DNA from: Legionella wadsworthii DSM 21896 = ATCC 33877
Lineage (GTDB): Bacteria > Pseudomonadota > Gammaproteobacteria > Legionellales > Legionellaceae
Length of the DNA stretch: 43,612 nt
Assembly (NCBI RefSeq): GCF_000701265.1
Contig: NZ_KL370759.1
Coordinates: 1,083,612 to 1,127,223, forward strand
Direction: 5' to 3'
A program made the translations under genes and the position numbers. Below the pieces are notes generated by a model, which was not told the origin of the DNA, ran no database searches, and saw nothing but the letters and a program-made list of their open reading frames with translations. Below, one piece after another: positions 17,072 to 25,566 of this stretch; positions within the stretch are counted from its first letter, which is position 1; every line of letters begins with the position of its first letter.

Positions 17072-19015
17072 ATGGAGAATATCGTTTCAGTCATCGAAAA
17101 AAATCTTCAGGACAACATTTATGGAAAAATACATTATTTAAAAGATGGGAAAGAAGATCTATCAATCCCTTACGTTACTGTTATCCGTGATGCAAAAAGA
17201 TTAGCCACTTTTTTAAAAAAGAATTTTGTGCACCAATCCCGCATCGTTTTAGTTTTCCCGCAGGGAATTGATTTCATTACTGCCTTAATAGGTTGCTTTT
17301 ATGCTGGAATGATCGGTGTACCAACTTACCCTCTGCAAAATGCCAAACATTCTTATCGTCTTAAAAAAATAATCAATTCTTGCAAACCCTCTCTTATTTT
17401 AGGCACGCATAAAACGATAAATAATCTCTCAGATATGTCGGATTTCAAAGAATTTTTTATGATTTCCTCAGAAAAGGTCTTACAGCAACAGGAAAATATT
17501 GATTTTGACTTAATGGAAATTCCTTCGTTTGAAGATTTAGCCTTCTTGCAATACACCTCGGGTTCCACTGGATCTCCAAAAGGGGTAATGGTCAGCCATT
17601 CTAATTTAGCCCATAATTTATCTACTTTAAAAAATGACATCCATTTTTCAAAAGACAAAAAAATAGTGAGTTGGCTACCATTTCAACATGATTTAGGTTT
17701 AATGACTGGCCCCCTATCTTCACTCTACAACGGAAATGAATTTATTATTCTGCCCCCTGTTTCTGTAATTCAGAATCCTTATTTATGGTTAAAAGCTTTA
17801 AGTGATTATGGTGCCTATTTTACTTCAGGTCCGAATTTCGCCTATCAACTTTGTGTGGATAAAATTTCAGATGAACTACTCGATACTCTCGATCTTTCTA
17901 CCCTGGATTACGCATGTGCTGCTGCGGAACCTAATCGTATCAATACAGCAACATCATTTTTTAAAAAATTTTCACGTTGTGGTTTTAAAAAAGAAGCTTA
18001 CTGTGTGGGTTATGGACTTGCTGAGGCAACGGTCCATGTTACTACCAATACTTATGGCCGCATCTCTTCGCAAAAAGAAGTATCCTTTGATGGGCTTAGT
18101 CAATCCATAATAACTGCTCCCCTAAACCAGAAAGATACCCAAATCTTAATGAGCGCAGGAACATTATGTCCTGAGCATCATGTAGTTATAGTCAATCCTG
18201 ACACAAGAACACCTAGTAAACCTAATGAAGTTGGAGAAATATGGGTCTGTAGTCAAAGTATTGCACAAGGTTATTGGGATAATGAAAAAACGACCCAAGA
18301 AACCTTCAAAGCAACTATAGAGGGTGAATCCAATCATTACCTCCGCACTGGGGATTTAGGATTTATTGATGGAAACCAATTGTATGTCACTGGACGTTTA
18401 AAGGATTTAATCATTATCAATGGCCGCAACATCTATCCTCAAGATGTTGAGCTAATAATTGAAGGATGTCATGAAGAAATAAAATCACATGGTGTAGCGG
18501 TCTTTAGTGCTGAATTAAATAATCAGGAATCGGTCGTAGTGTGTGCCGAAGTCAAACGCAGTGCTGTAAAGAAAGACAATTCAGAAATGATAATCGCTAT
18601 TCGTCATGCAGTGGCTGAGAATTTTGAAATAGATATAGCCGATATCAAATTAATTTATCCTGGTCACTCTTACCATACTACGAGCGGGAAGATTCAACGT
18701 TCAGCAACAAAAGAAGCCTATTTAAATCATGATCTGGTCTGTCTGAAAACCACAGAAGGCACACCTACCTCTGAGCTTACAAATTCTCATCATAAAAAAG
18801 AATTAATGGACATTTTATGTAGCGTATTGGATGTTCATGATATCAAAGAACACCAGCATTTTATGGATTTAGGCGGAACATCGCTCCATGCCAAAATGCT
18901 CCATCAACAGCTTGAAATGAGGTTTGGTAAACAATGCAAAATACCGCCCACCATTGCTTTTGAATACCCCACATTATCTGCTTTAGTCGCCTTTTTCGCT
19001 CAGGTAGAGGAATGA
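17072..19015 (+). CDS. Fatty acyl-AMP ligase fused to an acyl carrier domain
   Basis: A 647-residue protein. Residues 1-555 form an adenylating domain with LQYTSGSTGSPKGVM (core phosphate loop near 161-171), YGLAEATV, GEIWVCSQSIAQGYW, YLRTGDLGF (424-432), GRLKDLIIINGRNIYPQD and a C-terminal TTSGKIQRS (Lys540). The order matches fatty acyl-AMP ligases, which pass acyl groups to carrier proteins, not to CoA. A carrier domain (about 570-645) follows with DLGGTSLHA, Ser604 being the 4'-phosphopantetheine site. I chose ATG 17072 since TGAGGA lies just before it; an in-frame ATG at 17054 has no site. It likely activates a fatty acid and presents it to the upstream synthase. Confidence 0.9.
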   Translation: MENIVSVIEKNLQDNIYGKIHYLKDGKEDLSIPYVTVIRDAKRLATFLKKNFVHQSRIVLVFPQGIDFITALIGCFYAGMIGVPTYPLQNAKHSYRLKKIINSCKPSLILGTHKTINNLSDMSDFKEFFMISSEKVLQQQENIDFDLMEIPSFEDLAFLQYTSGSTGSPKGVMVSHSNLAHNLSTLKNDIHFSKDKKIVSWLPFQHDLGLMTGPLSSLYNGNEFIILPPVSVIQNPYLWLKALSDYGAYFTSGPNFAYQLCVDKISDELLDTLDLSTLDYACAAAEPNRINTATSFFKKFSRCGFKKEAYCVGYGLAEATVHVTTNTYGRISSQKEVSFDGLSQSIITAPLNQKDTQILMSAGTLCPEHHVVIVNPDTRTPSKPNEVGEIWVCSQSIAQGYWDNEKTTQETFKATIEGESNHYLRTGDLGFIDGNQLYVTGRLKDLIIINGRNIYPQDVELIIEGCHEEIKSHGVAVFSAELNNQESVVVCAEVKRSAVKKDNSEMIIAIRHAVAENFEIDIADIKLIYPGHSYHTTSGKIQRSATKEAYLNHDLVCLKTTEGTPTSELTNSHHKKELMDILCSVLDVHDIKEHQHFMDLGGTSLHAKMLHQQLEMRFGKQCKIPPTIAFEYPTLSALVAFFAQVEE

Positions 19016-19159
19016 CTATTCATCGGTTCATTTGGTGTTTTACATCCCTATTTCAAATTGCGAATTTTTAAATTATTTCGGGAGCTAGAATACCCACCAT
19101 TAAATGAAGTCTATACTCAAAATAATTAAAGCGGAGAAAACAGTTCAAGGAGAGAAACA

Positions 19160-19573
19160 ATGGATAAAAAAGCAAAACTCGTAGGTATCAATCATGTTGC
19201 TCTCTCAGTAGGTGATATTGATAAAGCACTTGATTTTTACAGTTCCATTTTTAATTTTAAAATTAAAAGCAAAGATCAAGAGAAAGCATTTATTCATCTA
19301 GGGGATCAATTTCTGGCACTTTTTTCCAAGGATTTTCATCCTCATGAAGATAGGGTTCGTCATTTTGGCTTAGTTGTAGATGATCGAACCCATGTACTTC
19401 ATTTAGCTCAAAAAGCAGGCGCCAGACTAACCAAAAAAACCCCATTTATGGAGTTCACTGATCCATGGGGAAATTTAATTCAAATTCTAAATTATGAGGA
19501 TATTGAATTTAAAAAAGATCCCGATGTTTTGAAACATATGGATTTAGTTTTGTCCAAAAAAGAAATGGAATGA
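19160..19573 (+). CDS. VOC (glyoxalase/bleomycin-resistance fold) protein
   Basis: A 137-residue protein with a single VOC domain. It starts NHVALSVGDIDKALDFYSSIF with His12 in the first metal position, and has His68 (RHFGLVV) in the second. The usual third ligand, a Glu in DPxGxxIEL, is Gln108 here (DPWGNLIQIL), so metal binding may be altered or absent. AAGGAGAG precedes ATG 19160. It lies 144 bases after the acyl-AMP ligase gene on the same strand, so it may be cotranscribed. It could be a modifying lyase or dioxygenase, or a binding/resistance protein. Confidence 0.82.
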   Translation: MDKKAKLVGINHVALSVGDIDKALDFYSSIFNFKIKSKDQEKAFIHLGDQFLALFSKDFHPHEDRVRHFGLVVDDRTHVLHLAQKAGARLTKKTPFMEFTDPWGNLIQILNYEDIEFKKDPDVLKHMDLVLSKKEME

Positions 19574-19601
19574 TATCTTTCTTGAAATGAAACAATAAAA
19601 T

Positions 19602-20312
19602 TTAAAAATACCGCTGATATAATTTTAAGTATGTCCCATCATTTTCTAATTCCAGCAGATATTTGTTTATTGTTGAAATCAGGGCTTCATTATCTTTAGT
19701 CGTCATAATAGCGTAACCAGAGCCTATTGGAGCACCTACTGCCCTAATCTGATCGCTGCTGTTAGCAATCCAATAATCAATCATGCTGCTGTCATGTAAT
19801 ACCACATCCACTTTATTATCTTTAAGTGCTTGTAACACATCCGCTAAAGTATTAAATTCTTTGACTTGAGTTGTATCCCCAAACTGGGATTCGACCCATG
19901 CTTTAAAAATCGTTCCTTTTTCTATTCCCACGACTTTCCCTTTAATGTCATTGATTGTTTTCACAGGACTTGATACTTGAGTTGCATATTGCCCTCCCCC
20001 AATAAGGTATGGGAGGCTAAAGAGAAATTTTCTTTGCCTATCCGGAGTAATCGTAATAGTACCTATGGCCAAATTAATATGCCCCTCTTGGACTTCATCA
20101 AATAAATTACTGAAAGTAAATGTAGAAAAGCGACATTCTAGTTGTGCTCGTTGACATATTTCCTTCATAAGGTCAATTTCAAATCCATAAAAATTGTTGT
20201 CTTTCGCTGCGATTGCAAAAGGTGGCCCAGAATCTGCCGTACCAATAAGGATTGTTTGAGCAAACAGTTGTAATGAGCATAAAAAGCAAATAGGAAAAAA
20301 TAAGAATCGCAT
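19602..20312 (-). CDS. Periplasmic amino-acid-type solute-binding protein (SBP_bac_3)
   Basis: A 236-residue protein with a signal peptide (MRFLFFPICFLCSLQLFAQ, probable cut before Thr20). The mature part follows the family 3 solute-binding pattern: LIGTADSGPPFAI, FYGFEIDLMKEICQR, NLAIGTITITPDRQRKFLFSLPYL and DVVLHDSSM. These proteins bind amino acids such as Arg, Gln or His in the periplasm for an ABC importer, or act as lone sensors. No ABC permease or ATPase gene is next to it, so it is an orphan in this window. Confidence 0.87.
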   Translation of the reverse strand: MRFLFFPICFLCSLQLFAQTILIGTADSGPPFAIAAKDNNFYGFEIDLMKEICQRAQLECRFSTFTFSNLFDEVQEGHINLAIGTITITPDRQRKFLFSLPYLIGGGQYATQVSSPVKTINDIKGKVVGIEKGTIFKAWVESQFGDTTQVKEFNTLADVLQALKDNKVDVVLHDSSMIDYWIANSSDQIRAVGAPIGSGYAIMTTKDNEALISTINKYLLELENDGTYLKLYQRYF

Positions 20313-20496
20313 GTGATTTCCTTATCTATGTACTTTCATTTTAGCCGATTTTTACTCTTCCTATTAATAATATATGTTTCTAACCATTTCGCTAGTATTT
20401 AAGCTTTTAATCCAGCTAACTATTTTATGACCTAATTACTAACATCCAAAGCTACGTGATTCGACTATAATTTGATAAAGAGTACGAGGTATTACT

Positions 20497-21384
20497 ATGC
20501 TTCAATTTTCCAAAATGAAAATGCATACAGGTTGGTTAGCGAACGCTTATCTGCCCTTTTTTGATGAATCACCCATAAGTGGTTGGGGATATATGTATTA
20601 TGATTTAAATGGAAATTATCTCCAACTTATCTCTGATCCAGATTTATTAAATGATTTTTTCATTCGTGAACTCTATTCAGACCAAATTTTAAGTGATATT
20701 CAAATATTAGATCACACGCATTATGGTTCTACCATTATTGGTGACGATTTATTAAATCATGATTTAAAAACAATTGTAATGGATCGAGGTTATACCTACT
20801 TTTATGATTTTATTAAAAGAAATAACGTGCCCCGTACATTTTCCACTGAAATCATCACCCTTGCTTCGACTGCAGACTGTTGCATCGCGAATAATTTCAT
20901 CATGAATAATTTAGGAATATTAGAAAAAATTTGTAACCATATTATTGAAAAATGCCGTAAGCTTTTAAACAAAGAAAACACGATCATTTTACCTAAAGAA
21001 TTCATCATCAATGTGAATGAAGCTTATGAAGAAACCAAGAAAAAACCCTCTGCAAACTGGCACAATAAAATTTTAGAACACGCAAATAAATCTCAAAAAC
21101 TATCTGAATTTTATGATAAGACTTTTGATTTAAATCAATTGCCTTTTAGTTTTTTAGCATCAAAAGAGCTCACCCATAAAGAAAAGGAAATCATTTATCT
21201 CCTTTATTTTGGTTTTAGTATGCCGCGTATCGCCAGTATATTAGAGATTTCCAAGCGTACTGTAGATAAGAATTTAGAAAATATCAGAAAAAAACTTCAA
21301 TGTGATAACAGCAGTCAGATTATTCCGGCATTATTGAGATTCGATAATGAGATAATGCGCGGCACAATAAGACGAGCTGTTTGA
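20497..21384 (+). CDS. LuxR-type transcriptional regulator
   Basis: A 295-residue protein. The C-terminal ~65 residues form a LuxR/FixJ helix-turn-helix: ELTHKEKEIIYLLYFGFS, then RIASILEISKRTVDKNLENIRKKL. The first ~200 residues have no phosphoacceptor Asp context of a receiver, and I do not recognise an acyl-homoserine-lactone binding domain; they may be a PAS/GAF-like sensor. Several such orphan LuxR proteins are typical of Legionella. GAGG precedes ATG 20497. It is downstream of the alpha-oxoamine synthase operon, separated by the binding-protein gene, so a role in signal response is possible but only positional. Confidence 0.82.
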   Translation: MLQFSKMKMHTGWLANAYLPFFDESPISGWGYMYYDLNGNYLQLISDPDLLNDFFIRELYSDQILSDIQILDHTHYGSTIIGDDLLNHDLKTIVMDRGYTYFYDFIKRNNVPRTFSTEIITLASTADCCIANNFIMNNLGILEKICNHIIEKCRKLLNKENTIILPKEFIINVNEAYEETKKKPSANWHNKILEHANKSQKLSEFYDKTFDLNQLPFSFLASKELTHKEKEIIYLLYFGFSMPRIASILEISKRTVDKNLENIRKKLQCDNSSQIIPALLRFDNEIMRGTIRRAV

Positions 21385-21546
21385 GGCTCTGATCATCCCC
21401 TCATTGATTAATTTATAAATAATCATCTATACCGTGGACACGCTACCCAGTCAAATAATGACTATAATTAGTACAACAGCTCGTAATAATGCGAACGTTA
21501 AATTGCTTTGCTCTTTGCATTACATTATTTTGGTCGGAGTTTCGGC

Positions 21547-22158
21547 ATGAGTTTTGGAAAGCTACGTGGTTTTTTTCAATCGAAACCACTTGGAATTAGT
21601 AAATTAGCCTTAATCATAGAACGTGACGTTCCTTTTTATAGAATGGATGGCCGTTTTCCTGAGAATGGCTTACCCATGAGAGGTAATTTTGATAGTGTTC
21701 CTATTGATGCATTATTAAAATACATATCAGGAAACAAACCAGCCATAGCTTATGGAGGAACTGTTGTCCTTGACGATTTATTAAATGGCTTTTTAAAGAA
21801 CCAACCTATAGAAAACGGTAAAGATGGATTAATCGTTGGGATTGCAAAAAGAGCAATTGAATTGTCTTCTCTATATGAATCACTACTCGACCATGAAATT
21901 CCTTTCATTCCGGAAGAACATCCTAATGAAGCAATTATAGAGAGTTTACCTGCTGAGCGTGTTATTGCTTATATTACTGATTTGCAAAATTTTATGAATG
22001 GTGAGGTGGTAAAAAACCATTTTTCAGAAATAAATCCCTGTTTACCACCAGAAGTAACATTAATTGAATTAAAAGATTCCGATTTTGTCCGTGCTTTATG
22101 GGAAAACATAACATTAAGCACTCTTTACGAACAGAAACATACCCTCCCCCTAAAATAA
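21547..22158 (+). CDS. Unknown protein, 203 residues
   Basis: A soluble protein (MSFGKLRGFFQSKPLG...) with no motif I recognise and no signal peptide. Helical segments alternate with short acidic stretches. The start at ATG 21547 has GGAG 8 bases before it; the frame is open from a TTG at 21508. It follows the LuxR gene by 162 bases on the same strand, and the next gene (22245) is also unknown. Confidence 0.6.
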   Translation: MSFGKLRGFFQSKPLGISKLALIIERDVPFYRMDGRFPENGLPMRGNFDSVPIDALLKYISGNKPAIAYGGTVVLDDLLNGFLKNQPIENGKDGLIVGIAKRAIELSSLYESLLDHEIPFIPEEHPNEAIIESLPAERVIAYITDLQNFMNGEVVKNHFSEINPCLPPEVTLIELKDSDFVRALWENITLSTLYEQKHTLPLK

Positions 22159-22244
22159 ATTTTGTATGGCGCTCCTCAGGCTATTTAATATTTTCTTAAT
22201 ATTTTGTGTATATATTGATCTTCAAACAAACCATAGGACATGAC

Positions 22245-22628
22245 ATGAAATTTGAAGATTCTTTATTTGAGGAACGTTACAACGGGTATTGGAACAATAC
22301 TGTCGTTCCATTAGACACCGCCCTTCGTCATATTTCTCTAGGTCTCAATTTATTTAAAAATCGTGCGAGTATTCCTCAACTGATCTTAGCTTATCAACAA
22401 AACGTATCCAACATTTTATCAAATTTGGACCGTCAATCTTATTTATTTGATGATAAAATCTATGTGCAAAATTATATGAAAAATACAGTAGAACAGGCTG
22501 TGGAAGATCTCACTTTTTATTACAAATCATTCCCTGAATCCCAGGAAATTTGTTCTAAATATTTGAAGAATTTTGGTATTGAATTATCAAATGTAACTTC
22601 AGAAATAACACTTACCGCTTCCAAATAA
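22245..22628 (+). CDS. Unknown protein, 127 residues
   Basis: A probable all-helical soluble protein (MKFEDSLFEERYNGYWNNTVVPLDTALRHISLGLN...), with no motif I recognise. It starts at ATG 22245 with AGGA upstream; a GTG at 22206 is a weaker alternative. It ends directly before a strong bidirectional terminator, so it closes the LuxR-side group of genes. Confidence 0.55.
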   Translation: MKFEDSLFEERYNGYWNNTVVPLDTALRHISLGLNLFKNRASIPQLILAYQQNVSNILSNLDRQSYLFDDKIYVQNYMKNTVEQAVEDLTFYYKSFPESQEICSKYLKNFGIELSNVTSEITLTASK

Positions 22629-22639
22629 AAACTTTTAAA

Positions 22640-22670
22640 ATAACGCCTGTTTTTTATCTACAGGCGTTAT
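22640..22670. terminator. Bidirectional terminator between convergent genes
   Basis: An 11-base perfect stem (ATAACGCCTGT / ACAGGCGTTAT) with a 9-base loop. It is 11 bases after the stop of the plus-strand gene and 14 bases before the stop of the minus-strand methyltransferase. The minus side has the better T-rich tail. Confidence 0.75.
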
Positions 22671-22684
22671 TGTTCCGTGAGGCT

Positions 22685-23887
22685 CTAATTAAAAGATTCG
22701 GCAGAGTATCGTTTTTGGGGTAAATCATCGTGATTAGAATGAATCACATGATGAAGTCTGCTTGCTTTATCGGTGTCGAAGAAATAAGGAGAGTAAGTTA
22801 ATTCAGAACGGGGCGAACGCTTAATAAAGCAGAAAAAGGTTGCTTTTGAAACATCTTTAGATGATCGAACTTCTTCTTTAACTAAGGTAAGTCCTAATTG
22901 TTGGGTCATTACATCGAGAATGTTTTTAGAAAAATAATGAGACTGATAGTCATTTTTAAATTTTATTATGGCTTCATCCGCATCTGATTGGGTCAGGATT
23001 TGTTTTTTATCTATACTGTATCTTAAATTTAATAAAAGATGGGAAAGATCCAAAATTTCATCGTTAAAGCAATTTGCATGCTCTGATAAAAAGAGAATCC
23101 CACCGGGTTCCAAAATTTGACTTGCCTGTTTTAAACTTTCAAATTGAGCTTGAAATGAAGGAAAGTGGTGAAGTGAATGGTTGTACATGACTACAGCAAA
23201 TTTTTTTCCTTTCAGTGCATCCATTAAATTTTTCCCATCATAGACGTAGTAATTATCAATTTTTGCCATATAGTCGTTTTTACTTTTTTGATCACTACTG
23301 TTTTCGCCACCCCAATCTATCTGCATTTGCACATCAATTGCATTTCCTTCCATTTCTAATTGTTGGCTCACTAGATAGGTCATTGCACAATCTCCTGCAC
23401 CGATATCAAGCAAAGATTTTCCTTTCAATTTTTTTACACCTCGGGAGGATAAATGAGACGTAAGGATACGTGCAATATTGCCAGATTTAGAGTATTGATA
23501 CTCCTTATCCGTCATTGCAAAGCCTTTTTTATATTCTGGCTTAACGGAAACATACCATTTGAAAATAATACCAGCAACCTCTGGGTCTGAAGTTTCTATA
23601 GGAGCATCTTCCAATGTTTTGATTAATTTCATTACCTCTTCCATTCCTATATCTGCGAAGGCGTATAAAAAAACTTTTTGTGCTTCTATTTTAAGAGATG
23701 CCGATTTTAATAATCTTATTATATGGTTGGAGTGGAATGAATTCGGCGGAGTTGAAATAGAGGTTTCATTTACTGTTTTTTCTATTTCCACTAAATTAGA
23801 ATTGCTTTGATTTAATAAATCAAAATTTTGATTTTTAAAGGTATTTGTTAGCATATCGAATAAAAAATTGAAGAAAAGGATGTGCAT
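22685..23887 (-). CDS. Class I SAM-dependent methyltransferase-like protein
   Basis: A 400-residue protein. Residues 158-270 carry a Rossmann methyltransferase core: LLDIGAGDCAMTY (motif I, 159-171), a motif IV region VVMYNHSLHHF, and ILEPGGILFLSEHA. The first ~150 residues are a separate Asn/Ser-rich and then helical domain I do not recognise, and the last 50 residues are polar. No ribosome site precedes ATG 23887; Met12 is an alternative start, also weak. Its substrate is unknown. The extra domains make it larger than a simple small-molecule methyltransferase. It may be an effector or a natural-product tailoring enzyme, but neither is shown. Confidence 0.75.
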   Translation of the reverse strand: MHILFFNFLFDMLTNTFKNQNFDLLNQSNSNLVEIEKTVNETSISTPPNSFHSNHIIRLLKSASLKIEAQKVFLYAFADIGMEEVMKLIKTLEDAPIETSDPEVAGIIFKWYVSVKPEYKKGFAMTDKEYQYSKSGNIARILTSHLSSRGVKKLKGKSLLDIGAGDCAMTYLVSQQLEMEGNAIDVQMQIDWGGENSSDQKSKNDYMAKIDNYYVYDGKNLMDALKGKKFAVVMYNHSLHHFPSFQAQFESLKQASQILEPGGILFLSEHANCFNDEILDLSHLLLNLRYSIDKKQILTQSDADEAIIKFKNDYQSHYFSKNILDVMTQQLGLTLVKEEVRSSKDVSKATFFCFIKRSPRSELTYSPYFFDTDKASRLHHVIHSNHDDLPQKRYSAESFN

Positions 23888-24038
23888 TATATGACATATT
23901 GACGCAAATATGAATCATTATGGTTGTTTTCTTTTCTTTTAGTATCAATTAATCCCTAGGTATTATGGATAATCTTATTGCTGAATAAAATTCTTATAGT
24001 ACTATTTAAGTTGGTATCAAGCTAGGAAGCTTATTGAT

Positions 24039-25535
24039 ATGAAACAATTTTTTTCACATTTTTCCAATCCTTTAGAAATATTTCTAACCTCTTTTTTAAG
24101 TTTTGTTATTATTGTAGCGCTTTGGAATATCTTTCAAAAAAAGCATATCATTTTAAGAAATTTTCCCGTCATAGGGTATGTGCGTTATTTTGCTGAATGG
24201 TTAGGGGTTTACTTAAGACAATACTTTTATGCCCGGGATCGTGAAGAACTCCCTTTTAATCGTACTGAAAGAACCTGGATCTATGAAGCAAGCAAAAACA
24301 TCGACACAACCATAGGATTTGGCTCAACACGTGATCGAAGACCTGTTAATACTATCTATTTTGTCGACTCTCCCTTCCCTGTTCTCCAAAGGGATGTTGT
24401 GCTATCCAAAACTATAACCATAGGAGAACATTGCAGGCATCCCTACACAACAAATTCCCTAATCAATATTTCTGCTATGAGTTATGGCTCTATTTCAGAA
24501 AATGCCATTCTTGCATTATCTCAAGGAGCAAAAATGGCGGGTTGCTGGCTGAATACCGGAGAAGGTGGATTAACCTCCTACCATTTAGCTGGCGGATGTG
24601 ATGTCGTTGCTCAAATCGGCACTGCAAAATATGGATATCGAGATCAAGATGGAAATCTCAATGATGAACGATTAAAAAAAGCAGCTGAAAATCCTCAAGT
24701 TAAAATGTTCGAAGTGAAACTAAGCCAAGGAGCTAAACCAGGAAAAGGGGGATTATTGCCTGGTGTAAAAGTAACTGAGGAAATCGCCAGTATCCGTGGT
24801 ATCAGGCCCTATGAAGATTCCATTAGTCCAAATCGTTTTCCAGAAATAGCTAATTCATTTGAATTGCTTAACTTTATTCATCATATTAGAGAAGTCACTG
24901 GAAAACCCACCGGATTTAAGGTAGTCCTGGGTAATTGCGATTGGCTTGATGAGCTCTGTCAGGAAATTATAAAAAGAGGTGTTGAATATGCACCTGATTT
25001 CATTACCCTTGATGGCGCAGAAGGTGGCTCAGGCGCAACCCCTTTAACTTTAGCTGATTACATGGGACTTCCGCTCAGAGAAAGCCTCCCTGTGCTTATA
25101 GATAAATTAATAGAATATGATCTACGGGATCGCATTAAGGTTATTGCTTCCGGTAAATTAATCACACCAGGAATGGTTGCATGGGCCTTGTGTGTCGGTG
25201 CGGATTTCGTTAATTCAGCTCGAGGGTTTATGTTTGCTCTTGGCTGCGTACAGGCATTAAAATGTCATGAAAATACCTGCCCAACAGGAATTACAACTCA
25301 CAATAAATGGTTGATGAGAGGCTTGGACCCAAAGAGCAAAGCCACTCGGGTTTATCATTATGTCAAAAATTTAACGTTTGAAGTCGGTGTTATTTGCCAC
25401 TCATGCGGTGTAGAAGAACCCCGAGAATTGAAACGGGAACATGCTCGTATCGTTTCAGAGCATGGCACCTCTATTTCGTTGGCAGACATATATCCTCCCA
25501 AGGAGAAAGGATCAAAAATTAATAAAAATTCATAA
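24039..25535 (+). CDS. FMN-binding glutamate synthase-like protein
   Basis: A 498-residue protein like the FMN/Fe-S synthase domain of GltB. An N-terminal membrane segment (about 14-34) is followed by the (beta/alpha)8 FMN domain, with GEGGLTSYHLAGG, PGKGGLLPG, DGAEGGSGATP and FVNSARGFMFALGC. The cysteines in CVQALKCHENTC are spaced C-x5-C-x4-C, the 3Fe-4S motif of glutamate synthases. It lacks the glutaminase (GATase) and GXGXG domains of full GltB. Stand-alone proteins of this kind are common, but their true substrate is unclear. Confidence 0.9.
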   Translation: MKQFFSHFSNPLEIFLTSFLSFVIIVALWNIFQKKHIILRNFPVIGYVRYFAEWLGVYLRQYFYARDREELPFNRTERTWIYEASKNIDTTIGFGSTRDRRPVNTIYFVDSPFPVLQRDVVLSKTITIGEHCRHPYTTNSLINISAMSYGSISENAILALSQGAKMAGCWLNTGEGGLTSYHLAGGCDVVAQIGTAKYGYRDQDGNLNDERLKKAAENPQVKMFEVKLSQGAKPGKGGLLPGVKVTEEIASIRGIRPYEDSISPNRFPEIANSFELLNFIHHIREVTGKPTGFKVVLGNCDWLDELCQEIIKRGVEYAPDFITLDGAEGGSGATPLTLADYMGLPLRESLPVLIDKLIEYDLRDRIKVIASGKLITPGMVAWALCVGADFVNSARGFMFALGCVQALKCHENTCPTGITTHNKWLMRGLDPKSKATRVYHYVKNLTFEVGVICHSCGVEEPRELKREHARIVSEHGTSISLADIYPPKEKGSKINKNS

Positions 25536-25558
25536 GGAATTCGTAAACCTACGAATCC
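25536..25558 (+). terminator. Likely terminator after the FMN protein gene
   Basis: Stem ATTCGTA / TACGAAT with an AACC loop and flanking GG/CC, directly after the stop codon and followed by CTATTTTATC. It lies between convergent genes. Confidence 0.5.
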
Positions 25559-25566
25559 CTATTTTA

